This document shows positions 34,206 to 46,104 of a stretch of DNA of 64,000 bases, one piece after another (the first letter of the stretch is position 1; every line of letters starts with the position of its first letter). A program made the translations under genes and the position numbers. Under the pieces are notes generated by a model. It was not told the origin of the DNA, searched no databases, and saw only the letters and a list, made by a program, of their open reading frames with translations. This DNA comes from Sordaria brevicollis (taxonomy: Eukaryota > Ascomycota > Sordariomycetes > Sordariales > Sordariaceae): contig JAUTDP010000003.1 of assembly GCA_033439795.1 (NCBI GenBank), positions 620,001 to 684,000 of the forward strand, in the 5' to 3' direction.

Positions 34206-37200
34206 CTATGACACGCCTTGGGGCCGAGTCGGTGCGTCGCCGAAGGGGAGCGGAGGAAGGGCCTTATCCAGGCTTTCCCGACCGATGATCTGGTTGTGGC
34301 CGCCCTTGTTGGACCTGAGCGAGCCGCTGGAGCTCTTGAGGTCGACGGATTTACCGTTGCTGTTGCCGTTCATCAAACCAATGCTATACCCGCTATCAGC
34401 GCCGTCCTTTAGGGACTGGGGTGTTCCGTATCCATACCCTGTCTTAGGCGGTGTAGGTGGTGGTGGCCCATGGTCTCTCTGGTCGCGAGCGTGGCCTCTC
34501 AGAAGTGGGTTGCCAAATCCCGGCTGCCTCTCCTCGCCGTCCTTGGCAGGGGTGAGAGGGCGGTATTCACTGTCGCCAGTCAGGTTGCTGACCCGGCTGT
34601 TGCGGGCATTTTGCTCGCCGGATGATCGTCCCTCTGCGGCCTCTTCGACCACCGGTAAAATGCTGGCCTGGCTAGCAATGTTGTCCCTGCGCTCGATGCT
34701 GCCAGGAGAGAGCGTCGTGCGGAGCGTCTTGGTCGGCGCGTCCTCTTCTGACACGCCAGTCTTGTACGCCTCACGCTCCGCCTTCTGTACCGTTGCCTCG
34801 GCTTCTGGTGACTGAACACCAGAAGGAAGTGGTGGTACTGACGTTGAGTTTCGACCGTTGCGTGCGCTAGACCAGCTGCCCACACGCTGTTGCTGCTGGT
34901 CGGCCAAGGCAGCCTCTGCTTGCATCTGTGCGTCTCTTTCCTGGCATTGGCGAATTGCTTCCTCGCAAGACATGGTAATGCCTGAAATGAAGTTGATGAA
35001 CCGCTCGCCATACTCGTGAGGGGGTAGGGCGGAAATCTGATCACGATCGCCCGACAAGCCCTTCCAGAAGTTCTCAAGCTTCTTGATGATTCCGTACTAC
35101 AATCACGTTAGCATATGTCAGAAAAAAACATAAGCACATGGATGGACCTACGTGTGTCAAGCAGTCAATCACTCCGAGGTAGTAGATCTCATCCGCCGGG
35201 GTGTTGTCCTCATGGGTTGCGCGGAACCCTCCGTCATCCTGGTTGAAAACGAAGCCCACCCGGCTCTGGTTATGCTCGAGCTCGTCAGGCATCCGGCTGC
35301 TCGTCTCTCCCATAGGAACGGGCCGCTCGGACTTAACCATCTGCCGCAGTTCCCTAGCCTTCCGCGCATTCTCCAACTTAGACGGGGTCCGCATCAAGAC
35401 GGAGCTAGGGTCCTCGCGGGAGTTGTCACCGCCAGGGTTGAAGACACGCAAGGTCTTGTCCCGCAGGTTCTCCTCATTGCCTCTCTGCAGATCATGGATA
35501 CCCACGAGGAGAGAGTAGTCCATTATTTGTAGCCTCTGGAGCAACCGCACGTCCTTCTGGAGCTGCTCTAAGAACAACTTCTTCTTCTGAAGACCGAGTT
35601 CCAGATGTCGGTTTCTCCGAAGCCAGTTGAGGTCCTTCAGTGTTGCCCTTGGGTTCTTATCGAGATCATCCTCCTTATAGTCGCGACCAATCGTTGAACC
35701 CTTCAAATCGAAGGTCTGGTGGATGTCCCGGTGCGGAGGGAAAAGGTTGTTCATGACAACAAAGTGAATCTTCTTGCCATAGGGCATCTTGACCCGATGC
35801 AAGCCGTAGAATTGCGAGAGAAGAGTGTTTGGGTTCTCGGTGACATGCTTGAAGTAGTCCTTGAGGATCTTACGAAGGAACTTATGCTCGGCATGGTGGA
35901 TGGTCTTGATGATGTACTTGTAGTCGCGGGAGAAGTAGAAGAAACTGCCGCTCTTGCCCGGAGAACCAAGTTCGGATAGTATATACTTGCCCGTCAGTGA
36001 CATGAGGTAATCTGCTGGATCCAAACGGAAGCGTGCGCGGAGATGGCGGAAAACCCAAGGCGCGTAGTCCTTGAACTTGAAGTCGTACTTGGCAGAGGGA
36101 ACCAGCTCGTTCCCGGCACTTCTATGATGTTAGTCCCCAGGCCGTGAGCGCTTTGATTAATGGTTAAGCACTTACATGTCAAAGGTCGATTTTTGCTTGG
36201 CCTCGAAGTCAGCGTCTGTAAGGGGACGGTCAATTTTGGCATTCGTTCGCGACACCGACACTCGGATGCCAGTCAGCATGTTGTAGGCTGTGACCCAGTT
36301 GGCATGTGTCTCGTCGACCTTGGTTCCAACCAAGACCCGGTCGTCGTCCTCGGCATCTTTCCTCCTCTTCTTGCTGGCCCGTTTCTCCCTGTAGACTTCG
36401 GCCCATCGCAACGCGTCGTCATCAGGCATAACTTCGTCGCGAGGCATTTCCGAGTGGAGAGATCGTGTGTTCCTCCTAGCAAGACTTAGCGACGCCCTAC
36501 GTACGCCAGCAACGCCAGTTGGTGAGAAGCGGCCGGTCGCGTAAGCGCCATCGAAGCCGTCCTTGGATCCGCGAGGAGCCGAGGCTTTGGGAACATCGAG
36601 GGTGTGACGTTGTTTAATACCGGGAGCGGGTGGCGGAGCGATGGCACTGGTGGAGGCTGAGGAGGTTGCTGCAGGGTTGTACAAGGGCGGCGACGAGTAA
36701 CGATGCGGTGAAGGAGGACTATTAGGTGCCAACCCGCGCTGCTGAGCTGGCGGTGATGATGGTGGAAAATATTCGTTGGGCGTTTGTTGATGAGCAGGCG
36801 GCGTGGGTGTCCCATTCTCGACGGTGCGAACGTCTCCTCTGTTGACAGGACGCAAGGGCATCTCGGTGGGTGATGGGTGGATTGAAACACTGTTGGCAGA
36901 GCCCAGGGAGGCGCGCGAGAGAGGACCTTTTTGGTCGTGTGTCGTTTGACCGTCTGGAGTTGGACGAGCCGAGTTCGATGACGGGGCCGTCCGGTCTGGA
37001 ATTGCGATGGGAAACCTGCCGTTTGGGTGCGGCTTCCCGCTTCTTGTGATCTCATGCCTGGCCGGCCTGCTGTCGCTCCCGTCGGCCCTGTTTGTCCCGT
37101 TCAACCTAAACCCATCTAGCTTCCCATTGATGCCGTCCACATCGCCATCGAGACCTCCATTTGGCGAAGAGGAGGTCATATTGGGATGTCGGCGCAGACT

Positions 37201-37434
37201 GTCCCCATTCAAGTGTGTCCTAACGTCCGAGTCGTCTGTAGAAGTGTGCGTCGATTGGCTTGAACCCTCGTCGTCGAAGGTGTCGATTGACGTGTGAGAG
37301 TGCGAATGGCGAGGAAGCGGGTGGTCATCGACCTTGCCGTTTGGTAGCCCGTATTGGCCGGCAGGGTTGAGATGTACGACGGCGGGGGAGCGCTGGTAGA
37401 TTGGCGAGTTTTCGTCGGGTACGAAGGAGGGCAT
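34206..37434 (-). CDS. mss4: Phosphatidylinositol-4-phosphate 5-kinase (MSS4)
   Basis: This kinase makes PI(4,5)P2 at the plasma membrane, controlling actin, exocytosis and polar growth; it is single-copy and essential in yeast. Exons are 37434-36176, 36121-35152 and 35096-34206 (introns 54 and 55 nt), giving 1,039 aa. Residues 1 to about 420 are disordered (Ser/Pro/Asn-rich). The catalytic core lies at about 425-770: SELGSPGKSGSFFYFSRD, DLKGSTIGR (about 558), MDYSLLVGIH (about 620), and the activation-loop/specificity region GVIDCLTHYGIIKKLENFWK, which is rebuilt exactly across intron 2. The C-terminal 240 residues are disordered and end PTRPQGVS. The nuclear-signal-like KRASKKRRKDAEDD lies before the core. 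Confident assignment. Confidence 0.96.
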
Positions 37435-40400
37435 CTCGGGTGGATAATGTGCACCCGGAAACTGGGCAGCTAATGGCTACTCGGTGAGCAATGTTTTGTT
37501 TTTTCGGTATTATTGTCGGCTGGCGGTAGCGGCGCACATGCTTCGACGAGGCGAGAGAGAGGTCAACGGGATGCCAACTGCCAACAGCGTGCCAACTTGT
37601 TGGGTGATTGATTGTCGATGGTTGACCAAGTCGGTTAAGGGGGTTTTCCGAGATTGGCGCTGTTCGCGGTCGGGCCCGTTCGGAATCGAGAAAGGGGGTC
37701 GAATTAAGATGATGGATATGGCAGATAGGGAAGGAAGCGAGACAGGAAATGACGAGAAACGGCGGAGAACAATTGCGTCGGGTTTGGAATCGAGTGGTGG
37801 TGGTCTTGGTGTTTGGTGTTGATGTTGTGTGCAGCTCGGCTGCCCCGACGTTGAAGCGGGTGATGGTAGGAGGATTGGAGGGTTGGGATGGGAGGATTGG
37901 ATGTGTGTGTGTTGGTCGTTGCTGGCTGGCTGGCTGGCTGGGCCGGGGCTGAGTGCGTGTGTGTGCTGCTGCCGCCGCCGCTCAACTGCTGCTGCTGACA
38001 GTGACGACCAGCAGCGATGACACCTGGGAACGGACAGACTCCAGGGGAGAGAACCAGGGCAGGGCAACTGAATGCTTGGCCTTGGCACTACGCACTCCGG
38101 ACTATCAACGGAAAGCGAGAAGTGGAAGCGACAAGGGTCGTCGGCTTGAGTTGGTCTGAGTGCCTGACTATGTAGCGATGATGGTGATATCAATGGAAGT
38201 CGTGTTATTATGAAAAAAAAAAAAGTATCGTTAGGTCGTGTGGTCGTTTTTCATTCAGCAGCGTAGTAACAGATGTGAGTGAGTTAGTGAGTGAGTGCCG
38301 TTGATGAGTGTGAGGTCGAATCCAATGTGTGAGTGCTTCAGGTCGGCGTACAGCGGGCAAGTGAGTGCGACCAGAGCAGGAACTGAACCAGCCAGAGACG
38401 GGACAACCCAGACAAAAAGTGGAATGTCGCGCAGAATCGCAGGCGGCACTGGCAGTGACAAAAAGGCGGACAACACGGGCCAGAGAGTAAGAGCGATGTG
38501 GACCTGCAAGGAAGATGAATTCCGCGAGAGAAAGAAAAGATGTGAAAAAAGAGAAAATGAGTGTTTCTAATCGGAGGACCCTTGAAATTTCGGCACGATA
38601 CCTAGGTCGTGTGTGGGCAGCGAAGGGATTCCCCGGTGGTGGTCCCGTCCTATCTTTTTTCTTTTGTCGCGCAATTGCAGAACAGGAAGGACGACAAGAA
38701 TTGAAGCTGGAGATATCGGTCAATTGGAGTGCACAAAAAGGAAGGACACAGCACACACGGCAGTGCAGCTGACTGAATGCAACAGCAGGGCGACACAGCA
38801 ATTGCCCTGGACGACGACTGGAACAAGCGGAGACCTGGGACTCACCTGGTGGACTGAGGCTGCACTCCAGAAAAAAGTGGACTCCACACAAGCGAGGAAC
38901 GATGCAAGAACGGTCCACGGATCCACGGCAACACGGCTAGACTCCTGCAGCCAGTGACAGCCAGTGACAGCCAGTGACAGCCTCTATTTCCGCCCAGGGG
39001 AAGAATGCCAAGACCTTTTTCAAGACTCCCAAGAAAATCCCAAGCCACTGCCACCGACGAGACGAAGAGCATGAGAACGAATTGCACCATTTTGTGCAAA
39101 CCCATTTTGCAGACAGGCCAAGATTATTGTAACAGGTCAGTGGAGAGAACTGAAGCGTCGGGGATTTGGATGAAGCAGTGGCACAGCAGATGGATGACAA
39201 TCCAACAAATGATTACCGAACAAACGACTGGATCAAAAAGTGGAAGAAATGGAAGTATGTACAATTGGCTTGGCGCTCTTCCTGGGGGATTCCTTTCCAC
39301 ACATTGTTGATTATATTTAGAGTTTGCATAATTTATATGAGCTTTGTCTGTTTATACTTATGCATCACCTTTCAGATCTTTTTACTATCAACTTCTCCAT
39401 CTTCAAAGTATGTTATCGATGCCTTCACTTCTCATCCCATCCCCCGTCAATCATCCGCATGACCATGATGACCTGGCCCATCGACCGGCAAAACCCGCGT
39501 GAGAACATCTCAAACTCGAGTCTCGAACACAATACACAAGCACACGACAAAACCCACCTCGGCTACGTCTTCATCTCAGACACACGAGAAAAAAAACTCT
39601 GACCGAAGATCCCATTTTCTTACTCTCCCGTTCTCGAACCGAGAGTTTTCGCCATCAGAAGACAACCCCTATCCATCCATCCGATCTCCAACAACGGCAA
39701 CAGGCCACAGCCCCCAAGACTTTCAACGAGATTCAACCACAGATGATGCCAAATCTCAATCTTTCAAAAAGTCCGATTAGGTAGTTTCGTGAAATCCCCG
39801 TGACCGATCCGGTGGGTAAAGCTTTGCTTTATTAAATTCGAGATGCGAATGATCTCCAATCCCGTCTCTTCGCTTTTGCGCGTGCCCCCATGCTGTTCCA
39901 GCTGGCTGTTGCTCCCTTGTTCCCTTGCCTTGCAGTCCCAACCCCAAAGTCACAAGGGATCGTATCGCAACCATTCAGTCCGTCTCAAGTTCCAGTGCGT
40001 GTGCAGTTCCGCGCAAAGCCACGTTCCCACCCGCTTTTCAGGGCTCCACATCTCATTTAAAGCACCTGCGGCGGAGACGGGCTGACGGGGCACGGGGCAC
40101 GGGGCGGGCAACTTCGGGATTCTCCCATTTACATATTACCATCATGCCCTGCCCCTTGCCTTGTCAACACGACACGACGGGAATGAACTTTCTTATGTCA
40201 TGGGTATACTGTACATAGGTAACTATTTGATCTTCTGGGGAAGCGTGGGAAAGATGACGATGTATTAAAAGAGACTTCTAAGAACAGCGGCGGCGGCCTC
40301 TCGCTTAGTGCCCGTGGTAAGTTTGATGATCCCGCTGTTTGATAAGATAAGGATGAGTGATGGTGCAGTGGTCGATGATGTCGTTTGCATTCCACTTCCA

Positions 40401-41719
40401 ATTCCAGTTTTGGGAATCTATCTGTCGTCAGTGAGTTTCACGATGCTCACCGAAACTCACGAATATCATCCCTTCACGGGATTGATACTACGGAAAATCG
40501 ATTGTATATCATCTGTGAAGCCAATAACCGCAACGTAGAAACCCCATACTATGATCATAGCACCTATCAAACACTACCACTAGCCAAACTCTACTAACTT
40601 GACAGCAATAAGAAAAGCAAGACAAACAACAAAAGACAAAACAACCACAACCCCGCTTTCTGATATGTAATCGTTCTGATCATCAAAGGATCGAAGACTT
40701 CTGAAACGGTAGTCAAGTATGACAAGTAACAGACTATCACACGGCATTGCCGCAGACTCTTTCTTCACCACCGAGCTGCGGTGCCATTCCAGGTTTATTT
40801 TATATAGATGGAATAAGGAGCCGAACACTCGATTGCAATATCTGGTCAATGTCTATTTTGTTTGTTTTTATGAGTCTTATTTTGAAGCCTTGAGTCCCAT
40901 GAAGTTGAGAATCGTGTAACAACTCGTCTCCGACCTTGAAGTTGGTTACCCCATTTGGATTGAAGACGTTGAGATCATGTGATTGAACCCCTCCTTCTCT
41001 CCTCCCTCTTCCCTCGCGCCTCCTCCTATGAGATTCTGAAGAAGATTGAGAAAAGCGGGCAACATCTGGGCTTCAGGTATCACGAAAATGACGAAAGGGG
41101 AAATTGATTGGCGCGCGGGGAATGACAGTGGGAAGTGTGTCGTGGAAGTGAGGGAAAGAACGAACGAACGTCCTGCATAACCAAAATGCATATTGCATCC
41201 CACATGTCGGGGCAGGCACGGGCGATGGAAGATTTTGATCACGACATCCATTTCGGGATGGCTCAATCCATCGCCCTTTGGCCTTCGATCATTTACATGA
41301 AGCTGGAATCAGTTCGTCTTTCGAACAACAACCGACTTTGTCAACAAATGCATCGGCCGTACGTATGACATCCATGGCCTTGCGCTCGCTCGAGACACCG
41401 ATCCAGAATATGTGCAAGCATCTTAGAACCCGAGCCTCATGGCACGCGATAACTAATGGAACGAGAACGAGAACGGTTGACGATTAAAGAAGCGCTTCAT
41501 AAACGCCCCCAAATTCAATTCAGTGGTATAACCCGCGAAACTCGCTATGATGATGACCAGCCAGATAACCAGACCAGAACCCTGACACCGGAAAAAACAA
41601 ATATGCTAACAGAATGCAATGCAAATCCTTCATGCCCCTTCATCTTCACCCTCATAACCATCTACCCTTTTCTCTTCCCATCCTCGACCCTTGCCCTAAC
41701 TTGATCTCATCCCTCTCGT
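37435..41719. other. Long intergenic region upstream of mss4
   Basis: About 4.3 kb. The first 700 bases are probably the mss4 promoter and leader, with GGCT tetranucleotide (37,921-37,940), CTG/CCG and GTGA repeats. Three perfect copies of the 10-mer CCAGTGACAG lie at 38951-38980. Many frames under 110 codons were scanned on both strands without a recognisable or codon-biased product. The right end lies beyond the allantoinase stop. Confidence 0.5.
38951..38980 (+). repeat. 10-bp tandem repeat, three perfect copies
   Basis: CCAGTGACAG occurs three times head to tail with a partial fourth copy on either side. It lies in the non-coding region upstream of mss4. Confidence 0.9.
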
Positions 41720-43417
41720 TCAGACCAACCTCCTCTCAGTAATAGCCTCACCAACCGGCTTCACACTCACAAAACCCCCATTCTGTCCCCCAAGCGCATA
41801 AACCTTCTTACCCCTCAACCAAGTCTCCCTGACCCTGCCCTTAAACTGATGTCCCTCCCACGGACTGCACTTATTCTTCCACTTCATATCTCCGGCCCTC
41901 AACACCCACTCCTCCTCATCATCAAACACGCACACATCACCGTCCATACCAACCTTCAGACCACCCTTGCGGTGCGACAAGCCAACTTGCTTGGCCGTCG
42001 CCTGGCAGCACAAGCGGACGATATCGACGATTGAGAGGGGGGCGTTGCGCTTGCTGGCGGTTGTGTACAAGATGGGCAGACCGAGACCGACGGAGGAGAT
42101 ACCGCCCCAGGCGGCAAAGAAGTCGCCTTGTCCCTGAGGACCGGAAAGAGCGTCTTGTTGGACGTGGGCGAGCTCGGCGGCGTGTTCACCGGAGTGGCCG
42201 GAGCAGCAGGTGTCGGGCTTGGTGGACTTCTCTTCGGGCAAGGTGACGTCGATGCCAGAGTCAGTGAAGCGGAGGCTGGGGCGGCGGAGCATGCCGCCGT
42301 CTTGAGAAGAAGATTCGGGCTGGACGGCCAAGTGGTCAGGCAAGAGCTTGAGTTCGGGGGTGCAAGGCGAGTGGTCGGATACGACGGTGCGGATGCAAGA
42401 GTCGTCGCCGGCTGTGAGCTCGGCCCAGAGCTTGTCCTGGTTGGACTGCTCGCGGATGGGCGGGCAGCACTTGTGGCGGGTGTCACCGTCTTCGATGTTG
42501 TCCGAGGCTAGGCCGAGGTAGTGGAAGCATGTCTCGGCGGTGATGTTGACGCCGCGGGCGCGGGCGTTGCGGAGGATGGGGATGGCTTCGGTGGCAGAAA
42601 GGTGGACGATGTGGAGGTGCAGCTGGGGAGCGAGGTCGGCCATGGAAAGGATCTCCTCGATGGCGTAGGTCTCGAAGGCGGGCGGGCGCGACTCGAGGAA
42701 GGTGGAGTAGCTGGTGAGCTCGCCCTTGGGGGCCAGGGGAGGGTCGGAGCGGGTGACGCCGTCGCCGACCGAGTCGGTGATGGGCGGAAGCATCTCGGCG
42801 TGGAACATGAGCGTCGTGGGCGTGTCCTTGAGGGTGGTCATGGCGAGGGCGATGTCGCTGGCAGAAACAGCAGGGAACTCCTCGACTCCGGACTCGATGA
42901 GGAAGCCCTTGAAGCCGCGAACACCGGCCTCGACGAGGGGAAGAAGCTGGTCAGCGTTGCCGGGGATGACACCACCATAGAAGCCAACATCGACCCAGCA
43001 CTGGCCCTGAGCAGCAGCAAGTTTTACCCTGAAGCCTTCGAGGGTGGTGGTGGGAGGGATGGCGTTCAACGGCATGTCGATGACGGTGGTGACACCGCCC
43101 GAGGCAGCCGCCCTCGTGCCGGTCGCGAAACCTTCCCATTCCGTGCGGCCGGGCTCGTTGAGGTGGACGTGGGCGTCGACGAGGCCGGGAAGTATGAGCT
43201 TGTTGCCGTAGTCCACATAGGTGCTGGATTCGGGGAAGGATTCCCGGGGGAGAATGCTCGGGGCCACGAAGACGATCTTGCCGGTGGTGGAGGAGATGGC
43301 GACGGTGGCGGGTGTGAGGAGGAGCGAGTCATCAGGCTGAGTGAGAACGGCCCTGTTGGAGACGAGCACCACGAGCGGCTCGGATGCCGCGTCCGGGAGG
43401 AAGGTTGATACCGTCAT
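41720..43417 (-). CDS. Allantoinase
   Basis: Allantoinase opens the hydantoin ring of allantoin to allantoate in purine breakdown, letting the fungus use purines as nitrogen. The gene is one uninterrupted exon of 565 aa from ATG 43417. It is a cyclic amidohydrolase with the metal-binding HVH (His83, His85) after LPGLVDAHVH, a candidate carbamylated lysine in RGFKGFL (Lys170), further histidines in MFHAEM (206) and HIVHLSA (269, 272), and the catalytic Asp in VVSDHSPC (348). About 70 residues at 358-430 (QPESSSQDGG to SGPQGQ) look like a disordered insertion before GDFFAAWGGISS, making the protein longer than a bacterial allantoinase. Dihydropyrimidinase or dihydroorotase are less likely given NEPGRTEWEGF and ETCFHYL. 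Nitrogen control is expected from the family; I did not map GATA sites. Confidence 0.94.
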   Translation of the reverse strand: MTVSTFLPDAASEPLVVLVSNRAVLTQPDDSLLLTPATVAISSTTGKIVFVAPSILPRESFPESSTYVDYGNKLILPGLVDAHVHLNEPGRTEWEGFATGTRAAASGGVTTVIDMPLNAIPPTTTLEGFRVKLAAAQGQCWVDVGFYGGVIPGNADQLLPLVEAGVRGFKGFLIESGVEEFPAVSASDIALAMTTLKDTPTTLMFHAEMLPPITDSVGDGVTRSDPPLAPKGELTSYSTFLESRPPAFETYAIEEILSMADLAPQLHLHIVHLSATEAIPILRNARARGVNITAETCFHYLGLASDNIEDGDTRHKCCPPIREQSNQDKLWAELTAGDDSCIRTVVSDHSPCTPELKLLPDHLAVQPESSSQDGGMLRRPSLRFTDSGIDVTLPEEKSTKPDTCCSGHSGEHAAELAHVQQDALSGPQGQGDFFAAWGGISSVGLGLPILYTTASKRNAPLSIVDIVRLCCQATAKQVGLSHRKGGLKVGMDGDVCVFDDEEEWVLRAGDMKWKNKCSPWEGHQFKGRVRETWLRGKKVYALGGQNGGFVSVKPVGEAITERRLV

Positions 43418-45727
43418 TGTTGCGTTTGGAGTTTGAGTGTTGTGTTAGAGTTGGGGTAGTAGGAGATTTGGCTTGGTAGGAGCTCCCTCTGTGAGGAAAA
43501 ACGGCGAGTCTTCTGCAAGTCCTAGGAAGAGGAGGAGGAGAGGAAGCAAAAGCCAAAGGTGGTGAAAAAAGAGTGAGAGTGGTGTTCTCGTCTTCTTTTT
43601 TCTTTCTCCCTCTTCTTGTTGCGGTCGGTTTGTGGTAAAAGCTCACGAGCTCACACACACAAAATGAAGTTTCACCGGGATCTGGGGATAATACGGGAGC
43701 TTATCTATCGGTGTGTTCGGACTTTATGCTGCAGGTGTGTATGTATGCGTGTGTGATGGCTGCTGGGAAGGGGGTGGTGGTGGTGTGCCGTGCCGGTTGT
43801 ATGTATATGTAAGATGGATGTTGGTAGATAAGAAGGCGGGATACGATATGTAAGTCGCCGTTTCGGTGAACAATGTGTTCGGGGTATGTAGCTGATAAGA
43901 GAAGTAGATGATTGTTTGATCTTATAATATATCAAACAAAGAAAATGGAGTGTGTGATCTAGGTGTACTAGGGAAGATAGACCAGAAGAAGATGGGAGAG
44001 AAAAAGGAAAAGAAGAAGGGGAGGTGAGAACAGACTCATGAGATGGAAGCCATGCCCTTGATAAAGAAAAAAGCCCACAAGCGAGAGAGAGAAAGCCCCA
44101 GAGCCGGACCGGACCCGAGTGATGGGTATTCGGGTTTCGATAGTATCCATCACGATGGGAAAAAGCCCTTGGAAGGAAATGCCGTTTGCCGCGAGCAAGA
44201 CTCCACCGCCCTACTGGGACAGCCGCTGAGTTGGCCCCCGACCGAGACGAGACCGATCGAGAGCATCGTGGATGTGTGGATATTCTGAAGGGACATGGAT
44301 CGTGAAGGTTTTCTTTTTGGGCAATGAGAAAGACGGACGGGCAAAAAAAAGGAGGCTCCACCACCGTCTCAGCTAGAAGCTATACCCTTGCCTAGCTAGC
44401 TGTGGCTTCGTTCGCCGCCGCCAACGCCGCGTCTGCGAGTCGAGTCGACGGTTCGCCGAGGACTGTGAGAGGAGCGTTTTTTGTTTCGAGAAGGCTATTT
44501 GTTTAGAGCTTTTTCCCCATGCTGCCCCATGCTTTTTCAATCCCGAGGGGTCCGTCCGTCTCGGCTGCTCCGTTATGGAGACGGTTTTGACCAAGATTGG
44601 AGGCGAGGGCTCAACTTGAGCCCTCCATGCCCCATCCCGACCCGAAGAAGGTCTTGAGACCAACGTCTTTTTCCCCGGATATTTCAAGATGTGTCAAAAG
44701 GCTGTCAACAAGCGAGCCGTGGGCATGGGCATGTGGTGTGGGTGGTGACAAGGCAGAACGGTACCGATGGACCGCTTCCCCCATCATCACCCACACCAAA
44801 GACGAGACCACTACATCATCGGCCGGCGCTCCTTTCCCCGGAAAGTTGAGATGAAGCTGTCACGCCCCCATCGAGCTTTCATCTTGGTTTCTTTCCCCGG
44901 TTCTACCGGTCATGGAGATAAGATAGGGCAGGCGAGGTAGGTAGATCTTGGATTTGAGAAGCCGATTGCTGATCGGATTCAACACAAGGTGAAGGTGTTG
45001 CACGGGGAGATAAGAGGATACACCATATGATATCAGACCGTGACACTGAATGTGGTCAAGGGCAAGAATGTTTTGCCAGGACAAGACGGGAAGATAGATA
45101 ACTGATAGTGATAAGTGTAGCAGATAGGGTACATGTCGGAAGGGGAAGGCCAAGAAAGATTGAAGGAATTGAAGGGAGACAGACAATCGTGAGAAGAAGC
45201 GAAGATGGAAGTGGAAGTTCGCGGTCTCTTGCAGCCAACCGCCATTCTAGATCTCTGGCCCTTATCCAAAGCCTCTGATTGGCTGAACAGTCAACTTTTC
45301 CCTTTGAGGACTCGAAACTTTTTGTTATGTAGTCGGAAACAGCCGTAGTCCGATGCAAGCACGCCCCACCAGATATGGTTCCAAACACGCCCCTCCACTA
45401 GGAAAAAAGAAGATCGGCCAATGACAGTCAACGGAGCTGGGAGTGGCTTTGTCAGGGTCTAGATGCCCTGGGGAAGTCACCGCCTGCCAGGATCCCTTTT
45501 TCATTCGAATGCCACAGTGGATCTTGAGTTTTCGACAATTCATTGACTGGAGGCCGGAAGTGCCACTGGCACTGGCAGATATTGGTTCGGTACTTTTGTG
45601 ACGGGAGTCGGTGGTTGTGGCAGATTGACAGTTGCAGTGAGGATCTGAGAGGCTGCAATTGGAAACGGGATGGAATGTGTGGTGTTTCTCCAAAACTTCA
45701 ACTGCGTCACTGATAGATAAGGAGAAC
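43418..45727. other. Intergenic upstream of allantoinase
   Basis: About 2.3 kb of leader and promoter sequence for the minus-strand allantoinase, followed by sequence with only short chance frames. No RNA gene or repeat of note was seen. Confidence 0.5.
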
Positions 45728-46027
45728 ATGGGAAATCAACATGACGACAACAGGAGCAGAGCCTCTGGCAAAGAATACGACCATTTCCCCAAACCATGGC
45801 TTCCAGCAGGTAATCAACAAGTTGGGGAAGACGACGATGACCTCGAAGAACTCATGGCTCGTATCGGAGAGAAAAAAGACCTCATGAATGAGTTTCCGGA
45901 TTTGGGAGGCATCATCCGTTCCGAGGTTATTATCGAGTTATTGAAATTGGAAAAAAGGCGGACTTTGTTGTGGACATCGTCAAGAAAATCTAGAAGAAAA
46001 GTCGGAGCGGAACCTTCTGGCGGATAA
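45728..46027 (+). CDS. Small acidic/basic ORF, 99 aa, hypothetical
   Basis: ATG 45728 begins MGNQHDDNRSRASGKEYD and the frame runs to TAA at 46025. An acidic helix-like centre (GEDDDDLEELMARIGEKKD, then IIRSEVIIELLKLEKR) is followed by a basic tail. The composition looks protein-like and the frame is free of repeats, but codon bias is weak and there is no recognised domain. It could be a real small gene or chance. Confidence 0.35.
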   Translation: MGNQHDDNRSRASGKEYDHFPKPWLPAGNQQVGEDDDDLEELMARIGEKKDLMNEFPDLGGIIRSEVIIELLKLEKRRTLLWTSSRKSRRKVGAEPSGG

Positions 46028-46061
46028 GGGAGGGAGGGAGGGAGTTTGAAGTTGGAGTTTT

Positions 46062-46104
46062 GATCGAGTAAGAATCGAGTAATCGAGTAAATATCGAGTA
46101 ACAC
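46062..46104 (+). repeat. Imperfect ATCGAGTAA repeat, about four copies
   Basis: Four near-copies of ATCGAGTAA in 43 bp, just downstream of a GGGA repeat (46,028-46,041). Non-coding. Confidence 0.7.

Noticed and set aside
37510..38193. 227-codon minus-strand frame just upstream of mss4
   Set aside because: Low-complexity Ser/Pro/His frame in the probable leader, with repeats (GGCT, CTG/CCG); it is not in phase with a plausible extension and shows no coding bias beyond composition.
42521..43408. 295-codon plus-strand frame over the allantoinase gene
   Set aside because: Antisense shadow with repetitive Gly/Asp/Glu composition; the minus-strand allantoinase explains the region fully.
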